From Flavobacterium flavigenum (lineage in GTDB: Bacteria > Bacteroidota > Bacteroidia > Flavobacteriales > Flavobacteriaceae), in assembly GCF_027111255.2 (NCBI RefSeq), contig NZ_CP114285.2, positions 4,836,001 through 4,900,000 of the forward strand: 64,000 nucleotides of DNA. Direction: 5' to 3'. This document shows positions 42,637 through 50,110 of this stretch, piece by piece (positions within the stretch are counted from its first letter, which is position 1; the number at the start of each line of letters is the position of its first letter). The notes beneath the pieces are model-generated. The model was not told where the DNA came from and searched no databases. It worked only from the letters and a program-made list of their open reading frames with translations. The translations under genes and the position numbers were made by a program.

Positions 42637-44139
42637 ATGGCATTTACTAACTTATCAATTGATTCAGAAATAATTCGTTTTAAAGAACATTTAAAACAAG
42701 AAAATAATAATAGAATTTTGTTTTCAGGAATTTTTGGAATTGGAAAAACATACTTTATTGAAAACTTTTTCGACAATAATGAAGACTATATATCAATTAA
42801 ATTAAATCCTGTTAACTATTCAGTAAGTCCAAATCAAGATATTTTTGAATTAATAAAATTTGATATTGCTTTTCAATTATTAGCAAAAAATCCAGATTTT
42901 CAGAAAACTAATTTTAGTAAAATCTTTGCGGGTCAGTTTTATGTTTTAGAAAATTATAAAAATATTATTGGTGAATTATTTTTGAATTTATCAAAATTAG
43001 ATCATCATGTTAATGCTATTATTGAGCCCGCTGTTAAACTTGGGAAAAAGATTGAAGAATATGCCAAGAAGGTAAATGTTGATGAAGAAAAAGAATTAAA
43101 TGAATTTTTAATTTTTTTTAAAGAACAAAAAGGAACAATAAGGGAAGAGAATAATATTTCTGAATTATTAACAACATTAATTTCAACGTTAAAACAGAAT
43201 GATTTAAATAAGGAAATTGTTTTAGTTATTGATGATTTGGATAGAATTGATCCGGAACATATATTTAGACTTTTAAATGTTTTTTCAGCACACTTTGATT
43301 TTCATGGATTAGTTGGAGTTAATAAGTTTGGTTTTGATAAGGTTATATTGATTTGTGATATTGAAAATATTAGAGGTATTTTTCATAATAAATATGGAGC
43401 AGAAATTGATTTTTCCGGTTATATTGATAAATTTTATTCTAAAGAAGTTTATTATTATAAAATAGAAGAGATTATTAAAAATAGTTTAAAAACTATTTTG
43501 ATTAAACTAAAATGCAATCAGACTTCTTTTAATGAACAGATTTCTTCACAAAATAGTTATCTTCAAACTGAATTACAGTTTTTGTTTTCTTTTTTTATAG
43601 ATAGTGGTTCAGTAAGTTTAAGAAGTTTAATATCATTCTTAGATAAAGAGATTTCTTTGAAAACATATTCACTGCAATCTACTAAGTTAGGAATTGGGCG
43701 TGTTCATTCTTCTTCTACTCCCATTTTATTTATTATTGGTATTTTAGAAAACTTTTTTGGTAGTCGAAGTAATTTCATAAAGGCAATAGATAGGGCAATT
43801 GAAAAGTTTCCATTAATTTATTTGGAAAAATATGGAAATTATACGGGATACACAATCGGGAATTTAGCTATGTTAGCTTCATATAATCAAACGCAACTTT
43901 TAGTAAATGATAAAGAATCAGAAAGCTATAAATATGAAATTCTTGATTGGACTATTGAATACAAAACAGAATGGTATAATCATTCATATGGAATTATTGG
44001 TTATATGCAAAAAGTTTATCAGTCGATAGCTGCGTTAGATGAAGAAAGTAAAAGTGATCATAATATTATTTTGCCATATTTTCAACTATTTAAAAAGGCT
44101 TATTTCGCATATAATGAAATAGTTAAAAAAATAGATTAA
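42637..44139 (+). CDS. KAP-type P-loop NTPase, accessory
   Basis: 500 residues. Walker A is GIFGIGKT (31-38), Walker B is VLVIDDLDRIDPEHIFRLL with D199-D202, followed by FDKVILICDIENI, matching the KAP family of STAND-like NTPases. There are no obvious membrane helices, which many KAP proteins have. Residues about 260-500 are helical and match nothing recognised. The gene is clearly more AT-rich than its neighbours and stands alone between housekeeping genes, suggesting acquisition. KAP NTPases are often associated with phage defence; that role here is only a possibility. Confidence 0.75.
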   Translation: MAFTNLSIDSEIIRFKEHLKQENNNRILFSGIFGIGKTYFIENFFDNNEDYISIKLNPVNYSVSPNQDIFELIKFDIAFQLLAKNPDFQKTNFSKIFAGQFYVLENYKNIIGELFLNLSKLDHHVNAIIEPAVKLGKKIEEYAKKVNVDEEKELNEFLIFFKEQKGTIREENNISELLTTLISTLKQNDLNKEIVLVIDDLDRIDPEHIFRLLNVFSAHFDFHGLVGVNKFGFDKVILICDIENIRGIFHNKYGAEIDFSGYIDKFYSKEVYYYKIEEIIKNSLKTILIKLKCNQTSFNEQISSQNSYLQTELQFLFSFFIDSGSVSLRSLISFLDKEISLKTYSLQSTKLGIGRVHSSSTPILFIIGILENFFGSRSNFIKAIDRAIEKFPLIYLEKYGNYTGYTIGNLAMLASYNQTQLLVNDKESESYKYEILDWTIEYKTEWYNHSYGIIGYMQKVYQSIAALDEESKSDHNIILPYFQLFKKAYFAYNEIVKKID

Positions 44140-44220
44140 TATTCAGCTTCAGAACTAAAGACAAATTTGTTGGCAGAATAGAATTACTTATAAATTCTTA
44201 AAACCACCAAATTTCTAATC

Positions 44221-44290
44221 TAGCCCCGATAGAGCGGTTATCCTTTTATGGCAGGGTTTGCCATAAAAGATAATAGCGAAAGCGGGACTT
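44221..44290 (+). repeat. Dispersed structured repeat, copy 4
   Basis: TAGCCCCGATAGAGCGG, then TTATCCTTTTATGGCA pairing with TGCCATAAAAGATAA (44259-44273), loop GGGTT, then TAGCGAAAGCGGGACT. Compared with copy 3, the stem changes GTGGC/GCCAC to ATGGC/GCCAT, a compensatory change that keeps pairing. Confidence 0.7.
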
Positions 44291-44355
44291 TTGGTCTTGA
44301 AAACACAAAAAACGTCTGCTTCTAAGCAAATAACTGATAATCATATGTGTTTTTG

Positions 44356-44386
44356 TTGGCTATTACAAATAAATGTATTAATTTTG
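44356..44386 (+). promoter_or_regulatory. rpsA promoter
   Basis: TTG (44356-44358) and TAATTTTG (44379-44386) with 20 bases between them fit the Bacteroidota -33/-7 consensus. The predicted start near 44391 leaves a leader of about 115 bases. Confidence 0.6.
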
Positions 44387-44443
44387 CAGTCCTTTTGGCA
44401 AAGAAGAGTTTCCATTAGGTATCAACCATTTATGTAAAACAAC

Positions 44444-44486
44444 TTCTGTTTTTTCTACTGCTTTATGAAACTCGAGGAAAACAGAA
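44444..44486 (+). promoter_or_regulatory. Possible leader hairpin of rpsA
   Basis: TTCTGTTTT (44444-44452) and AAAACAGAA (44478-44486) form a perfect 9-bp stem closing a 25-base loop, ending 19 bases before the ATG. Ribosomal protein S1 represses its own translation in E. coli through its leader; a similar role here is only inferred. Confidence 0.35.
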
Positions 44487-44505
44487 TACAAATTTTTTTA
44501 TCAGC

Positions 44506-46281
44506 ATGTCTGAACAATTAAAATCACAAGAAGAGTTTTTAGCAAATTTTAACTGGCATAACTTCCAAGAAGGAATCGACGCAGTAGATGAGAAAAACTT
44601 ACAAGAGTTTGAAGAACTAGTATCAAAAACTTTCATCGCTACAGATCAGGAAGAAGTAGTTGAAGGTGTTGTTGTTAGAATTACAGATAGAGACGTTATC
44701 GTTGATATCAATGCTAAATCTGAAGGTGTTATTTCTTTAAACGAATTCCGTTACAACCCAAACTTAAAAGTAGGTGACAAAGTAGAAGTATTAATCGACA
44801 TTCGTGAGGACAAAACAGGTCAGTTAGTATTATCTCACAGAAAAGCACGTACTATCAAATCTTGGGATAGAGTTATTGCAGCTAATGAAACTGGAGAAAT
44901 CGTTAACGGTTTTGTTAAATGCAGAACTAAAGGAGGTATGATCGTTGACGTATTCGGTATCGAGGCGTTCTTACCAGGATCTCAAATTGACGTTAAGCCA
45001 ATTAGAGACTACGATGTATATGTAAACAAAATGATGGAATTCAAAGTGGTAAAAATTAACCACGAATTCAAAAATGTTGTTGTATCTCACAAAGCGCTTA
45101 TCGAGGCTGATATTGAAGTACAGAAAAAAGAAATCATCGGTCAATTACAAAAAGGACAAGTATTAGAAGGTGTTGTTAAAAACATTACTTCTTATGGTGT
45201 GTTCATTGACTTAGGTGGTGTTGACGGATTAATTCACATTACTGACCTTTCTTGGAGCAGAATCAACCACCCAAGTGAAGTTCTTGAATTAGACCAAAAA
45301 TTAAACGTTGTAATCCTTGATTTCGATGATGAGAAAACAAGAATTCAATTAGGATTGAAACAATTAAACGCTCACCCATGGGATGCTTTAGATGCTAACT
45401 TAACTGTTGGTGACAAAGTAAAAGGTAAAGTAGTTGTAATCGCTGATTACGGTGCTTTCATCGAAGTTGCTGAAGGTGTTGAAGGTTTAATCCACGTTTC
45501 TGAAATGTCATGGTCAACTCATTTACGTTCTGCTCAGGATTTCGTAAAAGTTGGAGATGTTGTTGAAGCAGTTATCTTAACTTTAGATAGAGATGACCGT
45601 AAAATGTCATTAGGTATCAAACAATTGACTCAGGATCCATGGACTGACATTACTTCTAAATACCCAGTAGGTTCTAAACATACAGGTATCGTTAGAAACT
45701 TTACAAACTTTGGTATTTTCGTAGAATTAGAAGAAGGAATTGATGGATTAATCTACATTTCTGACCTTTCTTGGACTAAGAAAATCAAACACCCATCTGA
45801 GTTTGTAAACGTTGGTGAAAAACTTGATGTTGTGGTATTAGAATTAGATGTTGACGGACGTAAATTATCTTTAGGTCACAAACAAACTACTGCTAATCCT
45901 TGGGATCAATACGAAGATTCTTTCGCTGTAGGAACTATTCACAACGGTGAGATTTCTGAAATCGTTGACAAAGGAGCTACTGTAGAATTCGGAGATGATA
46001 TCGTTGCTTTCATTCCTACTCGTCACCTTGAAAAAGAAGACGGAAAGAAATTGAAAAAAGGTGATACTGCTGATTTCAAAGTAATTGAATTCAATAAAGA
46101 GTTCAAAAGAGTAGTTGCTTCTCACACTGCTATCTTCAGAGAAGAAGAAGAGAAAAACGTGAAAGCTGCAACTGAAACTACTGCATCTGCATCTACAAAC
46201 GCACCAGCTGCGACTTTAGGTGACAACAATGATGTATTAGCTGCTTTAAAAGCTAAAATGGAAAAAACTGAGAAAAAATAG
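44506..46281 (+). CDS. rpsA: 30S ribosomal protein S1
   Basis: 591 residues with six S1 (OB-fold) repeats at about 49-115, 133-195, 208-278, 295-365, 382-452 and 469-538; the middle repeats show the typical VKNITSYGVFIDLGGVDGLIHITDLSW pattern in shortened form (for example GVFIDLGGVDGLIHITDLSW). The C-terminus is an Ala/Thr-rich tail. S1 helps initiate translation; in Bacteroidota, where Shine-Dalgarno sites are weak, it is likely to be important. Codon use is strongly biased, as expected for a highly expressed gene. A strong terminator follows. Confidence 0.97.
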   Translation: MSEQLKSQEEFLANFNWHNFQEGIDAVDEKNLQEFEELVSKTFIATDQEEVVEGVVVRITDRDVIVDINAKSEGVISLNEFRYNPNLKVGDKVEVLIDIREDKTGQLVLSHRKARTIKSWDRVIAANETGEIVNGFVKCRTKGGMIVDVFGIEAFLPGSQIDVKPIRDYDVYVNKMMEFKVVKINHEFKNVVVSHKALIEADIEVQKKEIIGQLQKGQVLEGVVKNITSYGVFIDLGGVDGLIHITDLSWSRINHPSEVLELDQKLNVVILDFDDEKTRIQLGLKQLNAHPWDALDANLTVGDKVKGKVVVIADYGAFIEVAEGVEGLIHVSEMSWSTHLRSAQDFVKVGDVVEAVILTLDRDDRKMSLGIKQLTQDPWTDITSKYPVGSKHTGIVRNFTNFGIFVELEEGIDGLIYISDLSWTKKIKHPSEFVNVGEKLDVVVLELDVDGRKLSLGHKQTTANPWDQYEDSFAVGTIHNGEISEIVDKGATVEFGDDIVAFIPTRHLEKEDGKKLKKGDTADFKVIEFNKEFKRVVASHTAIFREEEEKNVKAATETTASASTNAPAATLGDNNDVLAALKAKMEKTEKK

Positions 46282-46303
46282 TTCTTAGCTTTTTTATAAA
46301 TAG

Positions 46304-46335
46304 AAAGTCCCACAGTGATGTGGGACTTTTTTTGT
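46304..46335 (+). terminator. Terminator after rpsA
   Basis: AAAGTCCCACA (46304-46314), loop GTGA, TGTGGGACTTT (46319-46329), then T run: a perfect 11-bp stem. Confidence 0.9.
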
Positions 46336-46362
46336 TTGTATTGAATAATTTAACAGAAAAAG

Positions 46363-46392
46363 TTGTGTTATAGTTTTGAAAAGTTACTTTTG
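46363..46392 (+). promoter_or_regulatory. Promoter of the leucine-rich-repeat gene
   Basis: TTG (46363-46365) and TACTTTTG (46385-46392) with 19 bases between them; the ATG is at 46410, giving a leader of only about 12 bases. Confidence 0.6.
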
Positions 46393-46409
46393 CGTGAAAA
46401 TTTATTTAT

Positions 46410-48902
46410 ATGAAGAAAATTTACTTTTTGGTTCTGGCTTTAGGCTTTTTTAATGGATTGAGTGCTCAAATTGTTAATATTCCTGATGCTAATTTTAAGG
46501 CAAAGTTGTTGGATGCAAGTTCAAGTAATAACATTGCTAAAAATTTGAATGGTGATTGGTTTAAAATTGATTCAAATTTTGATAGAGAATTACAGTTGTA
46601 TGAATTAAAGCAAGTTAGTTATTTGAACATTCATAAGGCCGTAAATATTGGTTCTTTAGAAGGGATAAGAAGTTTTGAAAACTTAAAATACTTAGATTGT
46701 TCCAGTCTTTTAGGAAATACTCGTCTTAATTCATTAGATGTTAGTGGTTTAAGTAATTTAGAAGGACTAGAATGTGCAAACAATTATATTACCACGATGA
46801 ATGTTGATGGTTTAATAAATCTTAAATCTTTAAGTTGTAACAATAATTTATTAACTTCTTTGACAGTCATAAATCTCCCAGTTCTTGAGGCCCTGAGTTG
46901 CAAGAATAACCAATTGTTAACTTTGAATGTAAGTAGTTTACCAAAATTAGTGGGATTGGATTGTGAAAATAATTTTATTTCAACTCTTGATTTAAATGGT
47001 TTTTCAAGGTTGCAATCGTTACTCTGTAGAAATAATAAATTAACTAATTTAAGTTTAAATGGAGCAATGTCTATGTTTTCTGCTAGTATTTTTTGTAGTA
47101 ACAATCTATTAACATCGCTAAATATTGCGGGAATGCCATATTTAACCTCTTTGTATTTTGAAAATAACCAAATTTCTACTATTAGTATAAGCGGATTAAA
47201 TGAATTACAAACTATAAAATGTGATCATAATCAATTGACGTCTTTAAACTTGTCTAATTTGCCAAAATTAGAAAATTTATACTGTTATAATAATCAATTA
47301 ACTAGTTTAGATTTAAATGAATTTCCGATGTTAAAAGATATCAGATGTAACGATAATAATCTAAGAGAGATTTTTTATAAAAATGGGATTGCATCATATT
47401 CAAATTTTGATTTCAGTTTAAATCCAAATTTAGAATTCATTTGTGTTGACGAATGGAAAATTCCTCGTGTAAGTAGTGATATTAAATATTATGGTTATTC
47501 TGCAACTTGTAATACCAATTCTTATTGTTCTTTTGAGCCTGGCGGCATTTTTTATATAGTAAAGGGAGATAATAGATTTGATAGTAACAATGACGGTTGC
47601 GATGCCACAGATATGATAATACCCAATCTGAAATTTTCATTATCAAATGGTACTACGACAGGAGTTCAGATTTGTGATAATACAGGTGCTTTTACATTTC
47701 CGGTAGGAGCAGGAATACATATATTAAAACCAGTTTTGGAAAACCCCAATTACTTCAAATTCTCACCATCCAATATAAGTATCAATTTTCCGTCGCAAGT
47801 TAGTCCGTATACTCAAAACTTTTGTCTGATCCCAAATAGTAATCATCCAGATTTAGAAATGGTTTTATTGCCTTTGAATATCGCAAGACCTGGATTTATA
47901 TCGGAGTATAAAATTATTTATAAAAATAAAGGGACTAATGTCCAGTCAGGGACTATAGATTTACAATATAATGGTCTTATTTCAAATCTTAGTTATTCAA
48001 TTCCGAAAGTGTTAGATCAGACAGCAAGTAAATTTGTTTGGGAATTTAATAATTTGCTACCATTTGAAACGAGAGAAATACAATTACACTTAAATATAAA
48101 CAAACCAACAGATTCAAGCCCTGTAAATGCAGGAGATAATTTGAATTATATTGTTAACATTAGCTCTTCGAGCCTAGACGAGACGCCAAAAGACAATACT
48201 TTTGTCCTTAATCAGACAGTGGTTAATTCTTACGATCCAAATGATAAAACCTGTTTGGAAGGTTCCATTATCACACCAAGTTTGATAGGAGAGTATGTGC
48301 ACTACATGATTCGTTTTGAAAATACTGGAACTTATCAGGCGCAAAATATTGTAGTAAAAGATATGATCGATTTATCAAAATTTGATATTTCGACTTTAAT
48401 CCCAACCAGTTCAAGTCATTCATTTGTAACTAAAATTTCAGAAGGTAATAAAGTTGAATTTATATTCGAAAATATCAATCTTCCTTTTGATGATGCTACC
48501 AATGATGGCTATATTGCTTTTAAAATCAAAACGAAACCAACATTGGTAGTTGGAGATACATTTGCTAACGAGGCTAATATTTATTTTGATTATAATTTTC
48601 CTATCCTTACCAATAAAGCGACTTCAAAATTTCAAAATACTTTAGCGAATCCCGATTTTGAGTTTTCGAATTATTTTGCACTGTATCCAAATCCTGCTAA
48701 CAATGTTTTAAATATTAATACTAAGCAGGCTATTGAAATAGAAGCATTGGTAATTTATGATATTTTAGGGCAATTGGTTATTGCTGTTCCAAATGCAAAA
48801 TCAGTTTCATCTATTGATGTTTCACAACTAAGGGCTGGTACTTACTTTTTAAAAGTTAAATCAGATAAAGGAAGCTCAGGTATAAAGTTTATTAAAAACT
48901 AA
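46410..48902 (+). CDS. Secreted leucine-rich-repeat protein with T9SS C-terminal sorting domain
   Basis: 830 residues. Signal peptide MKKIYFLVLALGFFNGLSAQ. Residues about 85-320 hold about a dozen 21-22-residue repeats with the pattern L-x-x-L-x-C-x-x-N-x-L-x-x-L. A DUF7619-type region (about 605-740) carries SYDPNDKTCLEGSIITP and YMIRFENTGTYQAQNIVV. The last 80 residues (LYPNPANNVLNI ... GTYFLKVKSDKGSSGIKFIKN) are a type A sorting domain for type IX secretion, so it is exported across the outer membrane and attached or released. Adhesion or glycan/protein binding is a guess. Confidence 0.88.
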   Translation: MKKIYFLVLALGFFNGLSAQIVNIPDANFKAKLLDASSSNNIAKNLNGDWFKIDSNFDRELQLYELKQVSYLNIHKAVNIGSLEGIRSFENLKYLDCSSLLGNTRLNSLDVSGLSNLEGLECANNYITTMNVDGLINLKSLSCNNNLLTSLTVINLPVLEALSCKNNQLLTLNVSSLPKLVGLDCENNFISTLDLNGFSRLQSLLCRNNKLTNLSLNGAMSMFSASIFCSNNLLTSLNIAGMPYLTSLYFENNQISTISISGLNELQTIKCDHNQLTSLNLSNLPKLENLYCYNNQLTSLDLNEFPMLKDIRCNDNNLREIFYKNGIASYSNFDFSLNPNLEFICVDEWKIPRVSSDIKYYGYSATCNTNSYCSFEPGGIFYIVKGDNRFDSNNDGCDATDMIIPNLKFSLSNGTTTGVQICDNTGAFTFPVGAGIHILKPVLENPNYFKFSPSNISINFPSQVSPYTQNFCLIPNSNHPDLEMVLLPLNIARPGFISEYKIIYKNKGTNVQSGTIDLQYNGLISNLSYSIPKVLDQTASKFVWEFNNLLPFETREIQLHLNINKPTDSSPVNAGDNLNYIVNISSSSLDETPKDNTFVLNQTVVNSYDPNDKTCLEGSIITPSLIGEYVHYMIRFENTGTYQAQNIVVKDMIDLSKFDISTLIPTSSSHSFVTKISEGNKVEFIFENINLPFDDATNDGYIAFKIKTKPTLVVGDTFANEANIYFDYNFPILTNKATSKFQNTLANPDFEFSNYFALYPNPANNVLNINTKQAIEIEALVIYDILGQLVIAVPNAKSVSSIDVSQLRAGTYFLKVKSDKGSSGIKFIKN

Positions 48903-48913
48903 ATTGCATTAAA

Positions 48914-48950
48914 AATAAAAAGTCCCGCATTGCTGTGGGACTTTTTATTT
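48914..48950 (+). terminator. Terminator after the leucine-rich-repeat gene
   Basis: AATAAAAAGTCCC (48914-48926) and GGGACTTTTTATT (48937-48949) pair around a CA/TG core; it can act on the convergent ExbD genes as well. Confidence 0.85.
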
Positions 48951-48974
48951 AATATTCGTTTATAATTAAGTTTA

Positions 48975-49499
48975 TTACTTAGAAGCCAATAATTTAGTTT
49001 CTTCAGGAGTGAAATCATTTACAATTGCATATGAATTGATTCCTGTGATGTTCATCTCATCGAGAATATCCACCAGATTACCGTAATTAGATTTTTTACT
49101 TGGTTTAATGATAACGGTAACACCTATTTCTGGTTTTCCCATTCTAGCAGAATATTCATGAATTTTTCTGTCAATATTAAATAGCTCTTTACGTATTCCG
49201 TCTTTTCCATATTTGACTTCCTTGGGATTTTGGACGGGAGCGTATAACAATCCCCTGTAACTAATCATTTTATTATTATCGTCCAGTAATAAAGTCAAAA
49301 CTCTGAGCTCGTCTACACGATAGCAACCTCCCTGCCATTCATCAATGCAATCTGGTACTCCTAAATCCATCATTTTTGGCTTCCTTAATTCACCTGCAAC
49401 CATAAAAAATATAATCAGTAGAAAAGAAATACTGACCATTGCGGTTAAATCGACTCTTGTGTTTAATTTTCTGCTTCTGACTTTTCTATTAATTACCAT
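48975..49499 (-). CDS. ExbD/TolR-like protein, second of a tandem pair
   Basis: 174 residues: a basic N-terminus, one membrane helix (residues about 17-36, VDLTAMVSISFLLIIFFMVA), and a periplasmic domain. Canonical ExbD/TolR proteins have an essential proton-carrying Asp within this helix; here the aligned residue is Ser23 (AMVSISFLL instead of the usual MVD-x-x-FLL). Ring closure with an ExbB partner is therefore doubtful for energy transfer. No exbB/tolQ or tonB is nearby. The first ~30 codons are almost identical in DNA to the upstream paralogue, while the rest is diverged. Confidence 0.8.
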   Translation of the reverse strand: MVINRKVRSRKLNTRVDLTAMVSISFLLIIFFMVAGELRKPKMMDLGVPDCIDEWQGGCYRVDELRVLTLLLDDNNKMISYRGLLYAPVQNPKEVKYGKDGIRKELFNIDRKIHEYSARMGKPEIGVTVIIKPSKKSNYGNLVDILDEMNITGINSYAIVNDFTPEETKLLASK

Positions 49500-49512
49500 G
49501 GTTTGAGAATTT

Positions 49513-50031
49513 TTAGTTAGCTGCTAATAATTTTGTTTCTTCAGGAGTATAATCATCTACAATAGTATAAGTATCAATTTTAGTAATTGCCATTTCGTCT
49601 AAGATATCAATCAAATTTTTAAAGTTGCATTTTTTACTTGGTTTTATGATTACAATTGCTCCTTTGTCGGGATTTCCTGTATACTCCTGAATATTCTTTT
49701 TGCTAATTAATAGTTCTTTTCGAATACCATCTTTTCCATATTTAATTTCTTTAGGATTCTGACGGGGATATGATAATAACCCGTGATAAGTTATTATTTT
49801 GTCATTGTCATCTAATAAAATGGTATAAATACGATTTGCATCAATACAGCCATAAGATCCACCGCATCCCGGATATTTATCTGGTAAACCCAAATCTATA
49901 CCTTTTGGTTTTGCCAATTCAATAGTTACCATAAAAAATATAATCAGTAAAAAAGAAATACTGACCATAGCGGTTAAATCAACTCTTGTGTTTAGTTTTC
50001 TGCTTCTGACTTTTTTAGCAAGGTTTTGCAT
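49513..50031 (-). CDS. ExbD/TolR-like protein, first of a tandem pair
   Basis: 172 residues with the same design as its neighbour: membrane helix at about 18-37 and Ser24 at the position of the usual channel Asp (TAMVSISFLLIIFFMV). The periplasmic part keeps the paralogue's outline (IYTILLDDNDKIITYHGLL, KYGKDGIRKELLISKKNI, IIKPSKKCNFKNLIDILDEM). Transcribed first; the second gene begins 13 bases after its stop, so they are co-transcribed. A biopolymer-transport-like role without proton coupling, or regulation of another ExbD, is possible. Confidence 0.8.
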   Translation of the reverse strand: MQNLAKKVRSRKLNTRVDLTAMVSISFLLIIFFMVTIELAKPKGIDLGLPDKYPGCGGSYGCIDANRIYTILLDDNDKIITYHGLLSYPRQNPKEIKYGKDGIRKELLISKKNIQEYTGNPDKGAIVIIKPSKKCNFKNLIDILDEMAITKIDTYTIVDDYTPEETKLLAAN

Positions 50032-50110
50032 AATGAATGATTTTTTAATAAAGCTAATAATAAAATTTAACCAATATTGAATATGCGTTAAAAATAATTC
50101 AAATTATTTC

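Larger units (their letters stand above)
44140..44505. other. 366-base spacer with structured repeat and rpsA promoter/leader
   Basis: It contains copy 4 of the dispersed hairpin (44221-44290), the rpsA promoter (44356-44386) and a possible leader hairpin (44444-44486). No gene is supported. Confidence 0.6.

Noticed and set aside
42637..44139. KAP NTPase as part of a multi-gene defence island
   Set aside because: Neighbours are an aminotransferase and rpsA; no nuclease, toxin, methylase or other defence gene is adjacent, so only a lone gene can be claimed.
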